Source of the DNA: Glossina fuscipes
Taxonomy: Eukaryota > Arthropoda > Insecta > Diptera > Glossinidae
Length of the DNA stretch: 64,000 bases
Direction: 5' to 3'
NCBI RefSeq assembly: GCF_014805625.2
Contig: NW_023998459.1
Span: 2,475,924 to 2,539,923, forward strand
Part shown: positions 43,607 to 53,942 of the stretch, piece after piece
How the letters are laid out: every line of letters starts with the position of its first letter
How positions within the stretch are numbered: position 1 is the first letter of the stretch
Notes under the pieces: model-generated
Seen by the model: only the letters and a program-made list of their open reading frames with translations
The model's database searches: none
What the model was told of the DNA's origin: nothing
Position numbers and translations under genes: made by a program

Positions 43607-45610
43607 AAATGCTTTAAGGATAAAAATTCGATTCACACAAATTCGCTAAAAGTAAAAATTTGAATTCTTAATGTAAATTATGTGTTAGCGTTATAAATTA
43701 TATTTATGCGCGTTTGTTTCTGAAATTATTGACATCTCATCACACAGAAACCAAGCAACCGAGGTATTGTAATGATAAGCAAACTATGTTTTTAATCCTT
43801 TACTTCATTAACCCAAACTCCGTGGAGTGGGATACGGCGCTGGGAGATTTTAAGTTATCGCACGTCACATTTTTCAGTTCGCATCTGTATTTACAACAAT
43901 GATGATACAGTTGGATTTTGCGTGTTTTTGGTAGACATCTTTAGATATATAGCGAAATTCCGGATCGANNNNNNNNNNGGTTGGTGCTAAAACACATTCT
44001 GTATTTTTATTCAGATTTATAAATTATTTATCTAAGGTTAAGTAAATCGCAACCCTTCTTCTTGCAATTTGGCGGCGCTCCTATTGTTGCAAAAACTTTT
44101 GCTTCTTTAGGTGAAATTGTAGGTACTGACCGCTGCAATCTCGATATAGTTTTTCCTTTCGATTCTTTTAGAACTCGAGTAATGTCTTATGTTTTTTAAT
44201 TAATTTCTGGATAATACGAAACTTTATTTAAACATAATTCCATAGTCTCTATATATCTCGTCTTTTTTCCTTATATTTTTGTTTGACAATAAAAAATATC
44301 CTGTTTGCTTTTAACACTTCTAGAATCTGATGTTCAATTTAGGTTTTGTTTTTTTTTAATCTATTGTTTGATGTTTGCGATCTGACGTCCTGCCTTTTGA
44401 AATTTGGCTGTATATCTAGACATTTTGTGTAGTACAGACTATAGTATTTTCCTCAAGAAGGTCAAAAGGTCAGGGTCTGCAAGCGGATAGACGCACGTGT
44501 CAGTTCAGAAGTAATGGAGGGTTTCAATTTTTAGCCCACAAGCACTCCGCAAGCGATTACACCAAATAGATAATGCTAATAATGCAAATAGATAGTTCTA
44601 AAATCCTTATGAACTCAAAAGAAACAGATGGGACTTTCTTACTAGATGAGCTGGTGTAATGCAATGGACCATTCTAAACTCTAGCTAACCTATGACTTCT
44701 TTCGGCCGATAAATGTTTGCGGGAGACCTCGAAGTTGGATCCAACGTGTCCTAAGCTGCTTTCCCCAAAACAAAGAAAAACTCGAATGGGTTTTTTGAAT
44801 ACATTCTAAAAAAAAAAACAAGGAAAAAACAGAAAGCCCACTAAATGTTCAGAAATGTAATACTAATGACATATAAATTTAAGATAGATATAAACATGAC
44901 CCAATAGAGTGTGCAGTTAACGTATAATGTTGATGGCGGTGCAAGTGGCGATGCTGACGTTGATGTTGTCAGGCGAGTTACTGACAATCGATTGTGATGC
45001 TTGAAGTGCTCGGTTTTAATGCGAAATGTAAACACAATTCAACTATCTTTCAGCGAAAGTGCTTATTTCTCTTATTGCAACTCAGTTACAAAAATTTTTT
45101 GGAGTTTCCTCTTGCGCTAGATGTAAATTGCCCAAGTCTCGACATTTTCTTCACTTTTTTGTTCTACGTAATCTTACTTTCTTAGATTTTGTCAAACATT
45201 TTACTTTTAGATTATTATTAAACTGTTGTCAATAAACATCTTAATTGATGTAATTGCCACGCAGAACATTTTCATCACCGTCGCAACAAAAAAGTTTATA
45301 TTATAGATGTATACCAATGATCAACTGAGCTGAAAGTACTGTTTTCCTTTTCGTGTAACAAAGCTATCGCACTTTTCGTTGCAATTTATTTTTTAAAAAA
45401 TATATTAACTGTATACGCCTTAAGACTTCTAAAGGTCTAATTAGATAGCAACGTTTGTAAAGTTGTTGCTCTCATTGCCACTGTTCTTTTCTTTTAGCAC
45501 AATTATCCATTATCCACGCACTTATTCATCAATTCCTTTTTGAAAATTTTCTGACTTATACATTATGTTTTTTTTTAATATTTTTTTTACCTCTTTGTTA
45601 ACCTTAATTT
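43607..45610. other. No gene recognised; includes assembly gap
   Basis: AT-rich. Ten N at 43969-43978 mark a gap of unknown true size. The frame at 43714-43902 is not supported. The part 45300-45480 weakly resembles 61930-62060 (TTAAGACTTCTAAAGGTCTA against TTAAGGCTCCTAAAGGCCAT). Confidence 0.45.
43969..43978. other. Assembly gap (10 N)
   Basis: Ten ambiguous bases. Sequence to the left and right may not be adjacent in the genome, which matters for any attempt to continue the myosin-like exon to the right. Confidence 0.99.
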
Positions 45611-45614
45611 ATAT

Positions 45615-46008
45615 TGTTATGAAATTCGTTTTTCTAAGATACAGTCCGTATCACTGGATCGCGGATATTTTGGTCAAGAGAAGTACACTTCAAAGTTATT
45701 TTATTCATAATTATTTTCCTTAAAATGTAGGATTATTCCCAATTTACTTTTGGCAATACTTTCGACTGCTCAATTCAAATTTCTCTTTCTACTAACTGTC
45801 CCTTCACAAATATTCTATTTATATAAATTTTTACCATCATCTTACTAGTACCTAGTTTTATAGTTTTATTTTTAATTCGTTAACCTGCTTTTCTGGTACT
45901 CGTTTTTCTCGGCCGGCAGTTGAATGCTGCGAATGTGCATTTAGTTTTTCCCTCTTTAGGAATTCTATAACTTAGTTGAAATGCACAAGATTTGGGATTT
46001 CCGTAACA
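45615..46008 (-). repeat. 3' LTR of the gypsy-class element
   Basis: On the element strand it starts TGTTACGGAAATCCC. It is 394 bases, against 411 in the partner. Differences from the partner are substitutions and small indels. Confidence 0.88.
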
Positions 46009-46009
46009 C

Positions 46010-47120
46010 TACCCTCCACTTAATCTTGTTCGTCCGGAACAAGGTCGTTTCGATAGGTGTACCACTTTGAATCTAGTTCTGCCGCGGGGATGTTTTCGTA
46101 TTCGATGGACCATGTCATTTAACCTTGTAGTGATTTTGTACGGACCTCCCCAGTCACATCGCAGTTTTGGTGACATACCTTTTTTATGTAAAGGATTGTG
46201 CAATAACACTAAATCACCTTTCTTAAATCCGTCAGCGTTAGCCCTCAGATCGTATCTATGTCACTCACGATTTGCGTTTTATTTCGAATCTGTCCGTGCA
46301 TGTTTTCCAATATCATCTCCAATCTAGCAACATATTCGGTCTCGGTCATATGGACTTTAGGGGGTGTCCCGAATTTCAAGTCTGCGGCTAGCGTCAGATT
46401 AGACCCGAACAAAAGTCTGCGCCGGTGGTAGAGCAGTGGTGCTGTGCACTGCTGACCTGTATGCCATTAAATAGATTGGTATGTGTTCATCCCAGTCCTG
46501 CTGATTGTGGCCGATCGCTTTTCACAGATGTTCTTGGAGCGTTCGATTAAAGCTTTCGACGATTCCGTCAAATTGAGGATGCAACGGAGTCGTTCTGGTT
46601 TTCTTAACGCCAAACATTTGCAAACCTCTTTAAAATCGAAGATTCAAAGTTTCTACCTTGGTCTGAATTCAGCTCGATGAGGGTTCCAAACCCAATTATT
46701 GAAGAATACTTTCGCTATTGTCTTTGCTTCTTGGTTAGCTATGGGGTATTTGCTAAAGTAATCAATGACTACCAGTACATATTTATTCCATGCGTAGTTG
46801 GCTCGAAATGGTCCGGCCAATATTCATTGCGAGTCTTTCGCAAGGTGCACCCACATCATACTGCTGCAAGCGCCCCCGCGGCTTACTTTTCGGGCCTTTC
46901 AATTTGCTGCACTAATCGCATTTGCGTATCCATACACCTACGGATGCCTATCCAATAGAAATTTTCCTTGATCTTCTCCACGGTTTTTGTGATACCAAGA
47001 TGCCCTCCGCTTGATCCATTGTGGTATTCCCTTATAATTTTACGAGCTTTCGCTTGTGGGACCACAAGTAATTTCTTAATCCGTGAAGCATCCTCACTAC
47101 GCCATATACGCCACAATCAT
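46010..47120 (-). pseudogene. gypsy-class integrase, broken
   Basis: The N-terminal zinc-binding domain (46883-47116) reads 'IREYHNGSSGGHLGITKT' and 'FYWIGIRR', with the His pair kept but the Cys pair mostly lost. The catalytic core follows in pieces on the minus strand, for example 'DWDEHIPIYLMAYRSAVH' near 46450-46500. The C-terminal part (46009-46209) reads 'SPKLRCDWGGPYKI' and 'FKVVHLSKRP', the usual gypsy integrase tail. Several frameshifts. In the element this is the last gene before the LTR. Confidence 0.8.
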
Positions 47121-47579
47121 TCATCTTCAACGATGAGACTTTGCCACTGAGCCTAATACGCCTTCGCAATCGGAGTTTCTCTTGAAATCCCTTCCCAGGT
47201 GGGACGCTCCTCCTTTTCTAAGGCTTTTAGTGTTGCGTTTAAATCTTCGTCGGCCATTTGAGCACTGCGCATGTCTTTTTTCGAAAAGCTTCCGTTGGGC
47301 TCCACAATAGTCGGGCAGATGACAACACCTCCTTTATTCTCGTTCCTTACGCAGTGTTTGCAGTGCGGGTGGCATAGACGTCTGGACATAGCATCCGAAT
47401 TGCCATGAGATTTGTCGTTCCGTTGAGAAATCGAGAATTGGTAAATTTGCAGTTTTTCAATGCAATTGGCCAATCGTCCTTCTGCTTCTTTGAAGTTGTC
47501 GTAGGGCAGCATGATCTGCCCTTAGATGTAATTGTTGCACATACAGATATTTGTGGGATGTGCTTGACAGTTTTCGTTA

Positions 47580-47940
47580 TTGCCAATAGTTCTCGTCGCT
47601 TAACACAATAATTCCTCTCGGGTTTGGATAGACGCTTGCTGTAATATGCTATGACTTTTTCGTTACCATCATTTTGCTATGAGAGCACACCGCCCAAGCT
47701 TTCTGCGCTTTTGTCGGTATCCAGTATAAATTTTTCTCCTGGTACTGGATAAGCTAATGAGTGCTGCGCATAACAGCTCCTTCAATTGCGTGAACGTGTA
47801 CTCTTGAGACTCCCCCCATATGTAAGGTCGATTCTTCTTCGTAAGGTCTAGCAGTCCACTAGCAACCGTGGCGAACCTGGAGACGAATCTGCGGTAATGT
47901 GTACAAAGCCCTAGGAAACTTCGCACTTTATGCAAATTGT
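47580..47940 (-). pseudogene. gypsy-class RT end and RNase H, broken
   Basis: It begins 'KVRSFLGLCTHYRRFVSRFA', the standard RT connection segment, then 'LTKKNRPYIWGESQEYTF' and 'LKELLCAALI'. RNase H proper follows after a frameshift near 47720 and is poorly preserved. A run at 47153-47586 continues towards the linker before integrase ('MAITKTVKHIPQISVC'). Confidence 0.7.
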
Positions 47941-47982
47941 TTGGTCGTGGCCATTCGTTTACTGTTATGATTTTCTATTCAT

Positions 47983-48480
47983 CTATGTCGTGGAGACTCT
48001 GTGCCCAAGATACGTCACTTCCTTCACAAAAACCATAAATTTTTCGCTTCCCAATTTTAAACCTGCTGCCTGTAACCGATGAAAAACATTTGCTAGAATT
48101 TTTAGGTGTTCCTTGAACTCTTTACCCATGGCATTGTATAACCCAAACGGTATTACGATAAAGTGATATAAGCCGTCGTCAGCGAAAAACGCGGTCTTTT
48201 CCTTGTGATGCTCAGCGACGTTCACCTGCAGGTACCCATACTTCAAATCTAAGGTTGAAAATCATTGTGAACTTGACAATGTGTCTAAGGTGCCATCGAT
48301 CCTAGGCAAAGGGAAGCTATCCTTTTTGGTCACTTTGTTCAACATCCTATAATCCACACAAAATCTGGTAGACCCATCTTTTTCTTTTAACAAGAACTAC
48401 TGGCGATTACCAAGGGCTATTCGGTGGTTCGATTACTTTTTGCTCTTGCATATCATTCATCCACCCAAATTTGTAACGCC
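47983..48480 (-). pseudogene. gypsy-class reverse transcriptase, catalytic block deleted
   Basis: The open part 47983-48246 reads 'KYGYLQVNVAEHHKEKTAF', 'FIVIPFGLYNAMG', then directly 'KEFKEHLKILANVFHRLQ' and 'EVTYLGHRVS'. In this family the Y-x-D-D block and about 25 neighbouring residues stand between 'GL-x-NA' and 'G-K-E-F-x-E-H'; here they are gone. The upstream fingers region (48250-48480) is readable but has a stop before 'FSTLDLKYG'. The missing active site rules out activity. Confidence 0.8.
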
Positions 48481-48879
48481 GCCAAAGATGGGCCAATTTT
48501 CCAGCAAAAACTTTTTGGCATATTTCTGCTGCTGCTCATCTGGCTTGCTAGTCCATTTTTTTATGAGAATTTCAGCCTCTGGAAAGCTTAGGCTTGATGG
48601 CTTATCACGTGTTCAGCTTTTTGGCATTGCGCTATAATGTCCCCTTTGTGAATTTTTGTTGTAACGCTGACCGGTGAGACAACCGCTTTTCCATTGATGA
48701 TGTTGTCTTTCGTACATTCTTTACTCGGCTCGACAACCCATATCTTGTTTAGCCTTAGCTCTTGAGTAGCTGTGCCCTACACTGTTGCTTCGGAGTGTGG
48801 AGGAATCTTCTGTTGTCGTTGTACTACAACTTGTAACACTTCGGCTTGTCTGTCGCATCCCACACTCAATGGCCATGTA

Positions 48880-49165
48880 ACATTAGCGTATTATAACACT
48901 TGCCTTTTCATATTCAGTACGCAGCCATGTTTTGCCATTACATCCATCCCCAATATTATCTCATCCATTATATCTGCTACTAGAAATTCATGCTCCATCG
49001 AAACGTCGCTAATCGAAATGTTTCTCACAATTTTACCTTCACTAGCAGCTTCCTCACCCGTTGCCGTTCGAAACCGTGCTCCAATTAACGGGTCGAATTC
49101 TTCTTTGACTATTGTACTGTCGATAATTGAATCAGAACCACCAGTGTCCAGCGTGATGATGAAAT
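48880..49165 (-). pseudogene. gypsy-class aspartic protease
   Basis: A minus-strand frame reads 'CHFIITLDTGGSDSIID', with the catalytic Asp-Thr-Gly, then 'GARFRTATGEEA', 'EHEFLVADIMDEIILGMDV' and 'AKHGCVLNM'. This is a complete retropepsin-like order with intact Asp-Thr-Gly and flap/ILG-x-D blocks. It would process the gag-pol polyprotein. It is continuous here although flanking genes are shifted. Confidence 0.75.
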
Positions 49166-49188
49166 GACAGCTCTGTATCTTCCCATTG

Positions 49189-49887
49189 TTAGGCTGCTGT
49201 TACTTCTCTTTGTTTGAGTAATAGCGACCCTAGGGCTATTAAATTTTTCTTGGTTTCGTCATTAGTTTGTCGCTTGGCCATTTCTTTTTTTAAGGCTTTT
49301 ATTTCACTATCCACGGCGTCTGCATCTTCTTCCTGGGTATTTATTTTCGCATTCAACTGGCATATCGCATTATCAACTTTTTCTTCCAGCACATCAACTT
49401 TGCTCACGAATTACTGGTACTATATGTGTTGGCAGGGTTCCTTGATTTTCCTGAATTTTCTCGATCTTTTCTGTCGTCCCGTCAATTTTTGATTCTATTT
49501 CTTGTTGTCTTGACTGTACTTGCTGCTGGACTTGTTGTTGCAGTTGTTTTTGCGTTTGTTGTTGCATTTGTAGCATAATCTGCTGAACCTTTGATATACC
49601 TGAACTATCAACGCCTTTTTCTTCGCTCTGTTTTTCCCCTGCTGTGGCTGTATTTTTTGTTCCTCCCAAGTTGTTGGCTATGTCCCTTCCATCGGTATTA
49701 TATTCGAATTTAAGTATGACGGGTCCTTTCCGTCTTTTTCTAGTTGTTCGACCAGTCTTTGTTTGAATTCAGCTTTGCTGCCGACTGTACGAGTGGGTGC
49801 TTTTCCCAGCCCCTGTTTGAGCTGATCCACTCTGAGTCCTTCTAATTGCACCATTTCTCTTGGTTTCCACGATCTCACTTCTGACAC
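49189..49887 (-). pseudogene. gag with SAP-like N-terminus and Gln-rich coiled coil
   Basis: Three frames, each shifted from the last. 49678-49887 starts 'MSEVRSWKPREMVQ' and contains 'LEGLRVDQLKQGLGK' followed by 'GSKAEFKQRLVEQLEKDG', the two-helix pattern of a SAP motif. 49394-49669 is Gln-rich ('MQQQTQKQLQQQVQQQVQ'), a likely coiled coil. 49189-49407 is another charged helix. No zinc knuckle was found before the protease, so gag looks shortened. The LTR and primer-binding site lie just upstream. Confidence 0.7.
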
Positions 49888-49889
49888 CA
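49874..49889 (-). other. Primer-binding site (tRNA-Leu type)
   Basis: The minus strand reads TGGTGTCAGAAGTGAG right after the 5' LTR. It complements the 3' end typical of insect tRNA-Leu (..CTGACACCA). Confidence 0.75.
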
Positions 49890-50300
49890 GTGATGAAATT
49901 CACTTTTCTAAGATGCAGTCCGTATCACTGGATAGTGGATATTCTGTTCAAGAGAAATACAATTCAAAATTCTTTTATTTATAATTACATTCCTTAAATG
50001 TACTATTATTCACAATTTGTTTTTGGCAATACTTTCGACTACTCAACCCAAATATTCTTCTTCTACCACTTCTCCCTTTCACAAACATTCTATTTATAAA
50101 CATTTTTACAAGCATATTACTATACTCAAATTCATGGCTTCATTTTTAGTCCCTGTCTGCTGCTCCGCTAATCGGTTTCATCGGCCGGCAGCTGCATGCT
50201 TCGCCGCGAATGTGCATTTGGTTTTTTCCTCTCATCAGGGAATTTATTGTTTGGGAAAATTATTTAGGTGGAATGAACTGGACTTTGGATTTCCGTAATA
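49890..50300 (-). repeat. 5' LTR of the gypsy-class element
   Basis: It ends CCGTAATA on the plus strand, where the partner has CCGTAACA, and is followed by the ATAT duplication. It shares TCACTGGATAGTGGATATTC-like text with 45650-45670. Confidence 0.88.
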
Positions 50301-50619
50301 ATATTTATAGTTATGTATTTTATCTTAATATAAACCGATGTGTTTATGCTTGCGATTGACAAAGGTGATAGCTGTGCAGTTCGGCTTCGTATGTTTTGCC
50401 TGTCAGGGATTAAACATTCAGAGATGGAGACATAACGCATTCTTTATTAGTCCTTCACTAGCTGTTAGTGTAAAAAATTTTCACACAAAAAGTTTACTCA
50501 GTTTGTGGTGAAAACACCAGTGTTGATAAGTCACAATGGATTGAATTAACTACGCCGGGCTTTACAGATTACCGCAGCAATACAATTAGGTCAACATCAT
50601 TATTGGCTGTTTAACATCT

Positions 50620-52092
50620 TAGCATTTGTAAAACCCTGCCAAACCGGGAAACGAACAATCTTCACGTAATATCGTTGCTCCTAAAAAGTTTTTCTTGGTG
50701 CTTGTTTTGTCTGCACAAGTCCTAATTCCGCTTTCTATGAACATAATACTGAGGTATTCTGTTTGTTGCTTAAGAATATTAATTTCTGAAAGGAAACTCT
50801 TATATTCAGTTCTACTAAACTTTTGTGGGTCGATTAAACATCCCTCGAGATTTATAAAAAAGAATAACATCGTCAATATACACGAAACAGCCTTTTCATG
50901 CTCTCTTAAAACATCGTTTAAAGCACGCAGAAAGGAGGTAAGCGACAAAACTCATATTTTCGGATTTTTATTGACAACGAGGTTTTTCACCTGCCACGTT
51001 CAGTTAACATCATTTGGTGAAACCACGACTTAAGGTCAAGAGTAGTCAAGAAGTTGCCCCCACTCAGATTGAACAATATTTGCCTTATGTGAGAAATATC
51101 ATATTTGTCGTTTATTGGTTTCTCGTTTAGCTTCCTGAAATTTAGCTCAGAATAGTCGACAGAGCCGCATCGTATTTCGGAGCCTTTCGAATGGACGAAT
51201 ATAATTTTTCGCGGTGCCTGTATCAAATAGGAACTTCATTGGTCTCCCTGTAACTACCCTTGATATCCAAGGTAGCAGAGAATCGTTTCTAAAATATTAA
51301 GTTGTTTAAGTTCTTCTATGCTAGGTCTTCGGAGGACCTTTGTTGTGTTTCGCTGTTTTACTGTAGGTTCTCCTGCACTTCTTTCTAAATGTGGTTCAGT
51401 ATTTACCTTTTTTCGATATGATTCGTTCCCATTCGTCCAGATTCTGTTGTAAGTTTCTGTGCTCAGTGTCAACTTTTGCTATCGGGCCTTAGTCATAGTT
51501 AAAATTACCTCGTCTAGATATCATCTTCTGTCTTTGTCGCAAAACGGTTTCTTTAAACCAGTAATCAAGGTCCTGTCTATATTGTATTATGTATTGTTAG
51601 TTGATTATTGTCACTGTGATTCATCGTTGTTGTATTGACTAACATGGCTAATGTCTTTTTAACCCCGTGGTAAAATTCGTGGAGTGGTCACCCTGTCTTA
51701 ATGTCGAAAGTTCTTGTTCTTGCTTTAAAATTAAGAACCCTATTAAACGGCGATCATACATAACTCGCATGACCTACATCGTCTTATTTCTTATTATAGA
51801 TACAAGTTGATAATATGTCGCTTTTTTGCAAGGCTTTCGTAAGTCTTGTTGCCCTTACTGCAGCACGCCAAGATACGTACTTTTCCCTTTTTTCGTCAAA
51901 TTCAGGAAGCATCCTAGCGCTCAAGCTATCATTAGCAAGTACGTTTTTAATTTTAATTTGTTCAAATGCCTTTGCTAGATCTTTAATCTGTTTCTTCAAT
52001 AAATTATTTTAAACATCAATTATAGCCTTTTTTGCCTGAAAGGCTGCGCTTAGTGCGGCGGCAATAGTCTATTTCACCTGTTCTGGATTCAT
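50620..52092 (-). pseudogene. Second gypsy-class relic: gag joined to RT
   Basis: The minus strand starts at ATG 52092 ('MNPEQVK', then a stop). gag pieces follow to about 51480: 'ALSAAFQAKKAIIDV', 'MLPEFDEKREKYVSWRAAV', 'LKQEQELSTLRQGDHS' and 'AMLVNTTTMNHSDN'. At 51470-50620 come RT pieces: 'KGSEIRCGSVDYSELNFRK', 'NFLTTLDLKSWFHQMML', 'TSFLRALNDVLREHE' and 'FPGLAGFYKC'. Protease is not seen between them, so an internal deletion is likely. The Y-x-D-D block is replaced by 'LTMLFFFIN'. Lineage differs from the element at 45.6-50.3 kb. LTRs were not identified. Confidence 0.7.
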
Positions 52093-52841
52093 ATCTCCTT
52101 CCGAAACTCTTTAACGTTAAAAATACTAGTTAACCATTAATCACCCGCCTTCACTTTCTATTTATTATTGTTATTATTTTTTCATATTTCCTTTTTCCAA
52201 AGGATTACCCTGTTTACATGATTCTCTTTAAAACTATCATCATAGTTTATTTCTCAATTTAGATTTAATTTTCTGTTTTAATTTCGTCTTGCCTCAGCTG
52301 GCCAAAATTTTAGGGCTTTTTTGTCGTTATCTCGGATCTTTTTGCTGCTGTCCAAAGTTTTCGGCTGTTTTGATGATTTCTGCGTTTTAAAATTCAGTCG
52401 TTTTGTTTGAGATCAATCTGGCAACTTTGTCGCGTCGTATGGTCGTATATTTTTTGTTCCGGCAATTAATATTTTAATTTTTTGTTGAATTTCGTGGCTA
52501 TTCTTCCTTATAGTGTGTGATTTTATAATATACTTTGAGAAGAAAGAGAGTGAATTCAAAGTAAAAGAAATATTTTTCTTTTACGCTTTCATTTGATTCA
52601 TTTGATTTTTGCAAACAAAAATTTTGAGCTCTGATAAAAATCTCTCTTTTTTTTGTTTTCTCTCTTTTTCTCTGTTATTTTTTTACTGTTTGGAGTTTGT
52701 GTTGCTAGTGATCTCTCGTTACAGTGTCAACCTAACAGAGAAGTTTTGCACAAATTGGTTGATAAATTTTTATGTTCAGGATTTATTTTAGTGATTTGCG
52801 TGTCTGTTCTTCATAATCAACAACTGTCTTTTTGACAGGAC

Positions 52842-53942
52842 ATGGAGTGTTTATATACACCTTGTCGGGCGATATCAGGCCCGGATTCTGATAGATTCGT
52901 TTCTTGTTGGCTCTGCGAGCGCTTTGGTTATGCAAAGTGTGCCGGTATTCTCGGCCGTGCTGCTGACGCAGTCGCTGATCCGGCTAAAGGCTTAAGATGG
53001 TCATGTCCTGACTGTAGGCAGCGGGACATTGACTTTTATAAGCTTTTCACGGAGACCCGTTATGGTTTCTCGGAATTGAGTAGAAATCTCGGCTCCTTGT
53101 GGGAAAAGTTTGAGCTCATTAAGTCTAGGTTTGATGAGTGTCGCTTTATTGGACACTCATTTTCTACTCGTAGCGTAGCGTGTGGGACGTCACCTCTGGC
53201 TTTCTCCAAATCTAATTCGTTGGTACAAGTTACCGCTTCCTCTAACTCTAAAATTAATAGTAATGTTTCCGATATTGCTGAGTCGGTTGGTAGCAAAACA
53301 GTTACAAACAAACCGGCAAATCCATCGGTTTTAAGCTATGCTGAAGTGGCAAGGGTATCTCCGCCCAGAGCCGCCACTCACTCTAATCAAGTGCCATCGC
53401 CTAAAAGTAATGAAGAGAAAAATAAGTCATCCTCTCCTCCTGGCTGTTCGCGTGTGAATGCTGGTCACCAGACTGGGCAAGTCTCACAAGCTGTCGGTAC
53501 AAGGGCGATAACCCCATCTATATTTTCCCCAACTTGAAACTCTCCTACTGTGAACCCCCCTCCTGTTCCAAATAATGACATTTGCTTGACGCCAGTTCCT
53601 CCCAGAAAAGCAATATTTGTGTCAAGACTGGCACCTGAAACATCGGTGGATAACATAAAAAGTTATCTGGCGACGAAAGTCCCATCAGTCAACTTAAAGC
53701 GCGTTAGCATCTTCAAAATGGCTCCTTCTCAAGCTAGGGCAATCTCCTCTTTCAAAATAGTTCCGACTGAAAACAGTGATATGTTGTTAAACAAATCACT
53801 GTGGCCAGTAGGATCCTTAATTAAGGAATTTATCCCTCGAGATCGTCCCCGTAATACCAAGGCAAGAGTCTTGTCGCCTTCAAAAAACTATATGTTTGTT
53901 CAGGCCCACTATTTCTCATTTATCAAAATGTTAGGGGCCTAA
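52842..53942 (+). pseudogene. CR1-like ORF1, copy 3, one nonsense mutation
   Basis: The PHD finger and linker are intact to 'SIFSPT'. A TGA then stands at 53535-53537 where copy 2 has CGA (one C to T change). The same frame continues through the RRM-like domain ('KAIFVSRLAPETS') to TAA at 53940-53942. This copy retains the linker segment that copy 2 lost ('SPKSNEEKNKSSSPPG', then 'NAGHQTGQVSQ'). Otherwise collinear with copy 1. Confidence 0.88.
53882..53888 (+). promoter_or_regulatory. Candidate -1 frameshift heptamer, copy 3
   Basis: A AAA AAC is in the ORF1 frame, identical to copy 2. Confidence 0.55.

Larger units (their letters stand above)
45615..50300 (-). mobile_element. Ty3/gypsy-class LTR retrotransposon with both LTRs
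   Basis: LTRs at 45615-46008 and 49890-50300 are alike over their whole length. The left one starts TGTTA and ends TAACA on the plus strand. ATAT at 45611-45614 and again at 50301-50304 is the target duplication. The element reads right to left: gag, protease, RT, RNase H, integrase. The primer-binding site matches the 3' end of a tRNA-Leu, as in blastopia/micropia/mdg3-type elements. Every gene is broken and the RT has lost its catalytic Asp-Asp block, so it is defective. Confidence 0.9.

Noticed and set aside
46415..46460. tRNA-like GGTGGTAGAGCAGTGG phrase
   Set aside because: The minus strand there encodes a readable gypsy integrase segment, which explains the sequence better; no tRNA fold.
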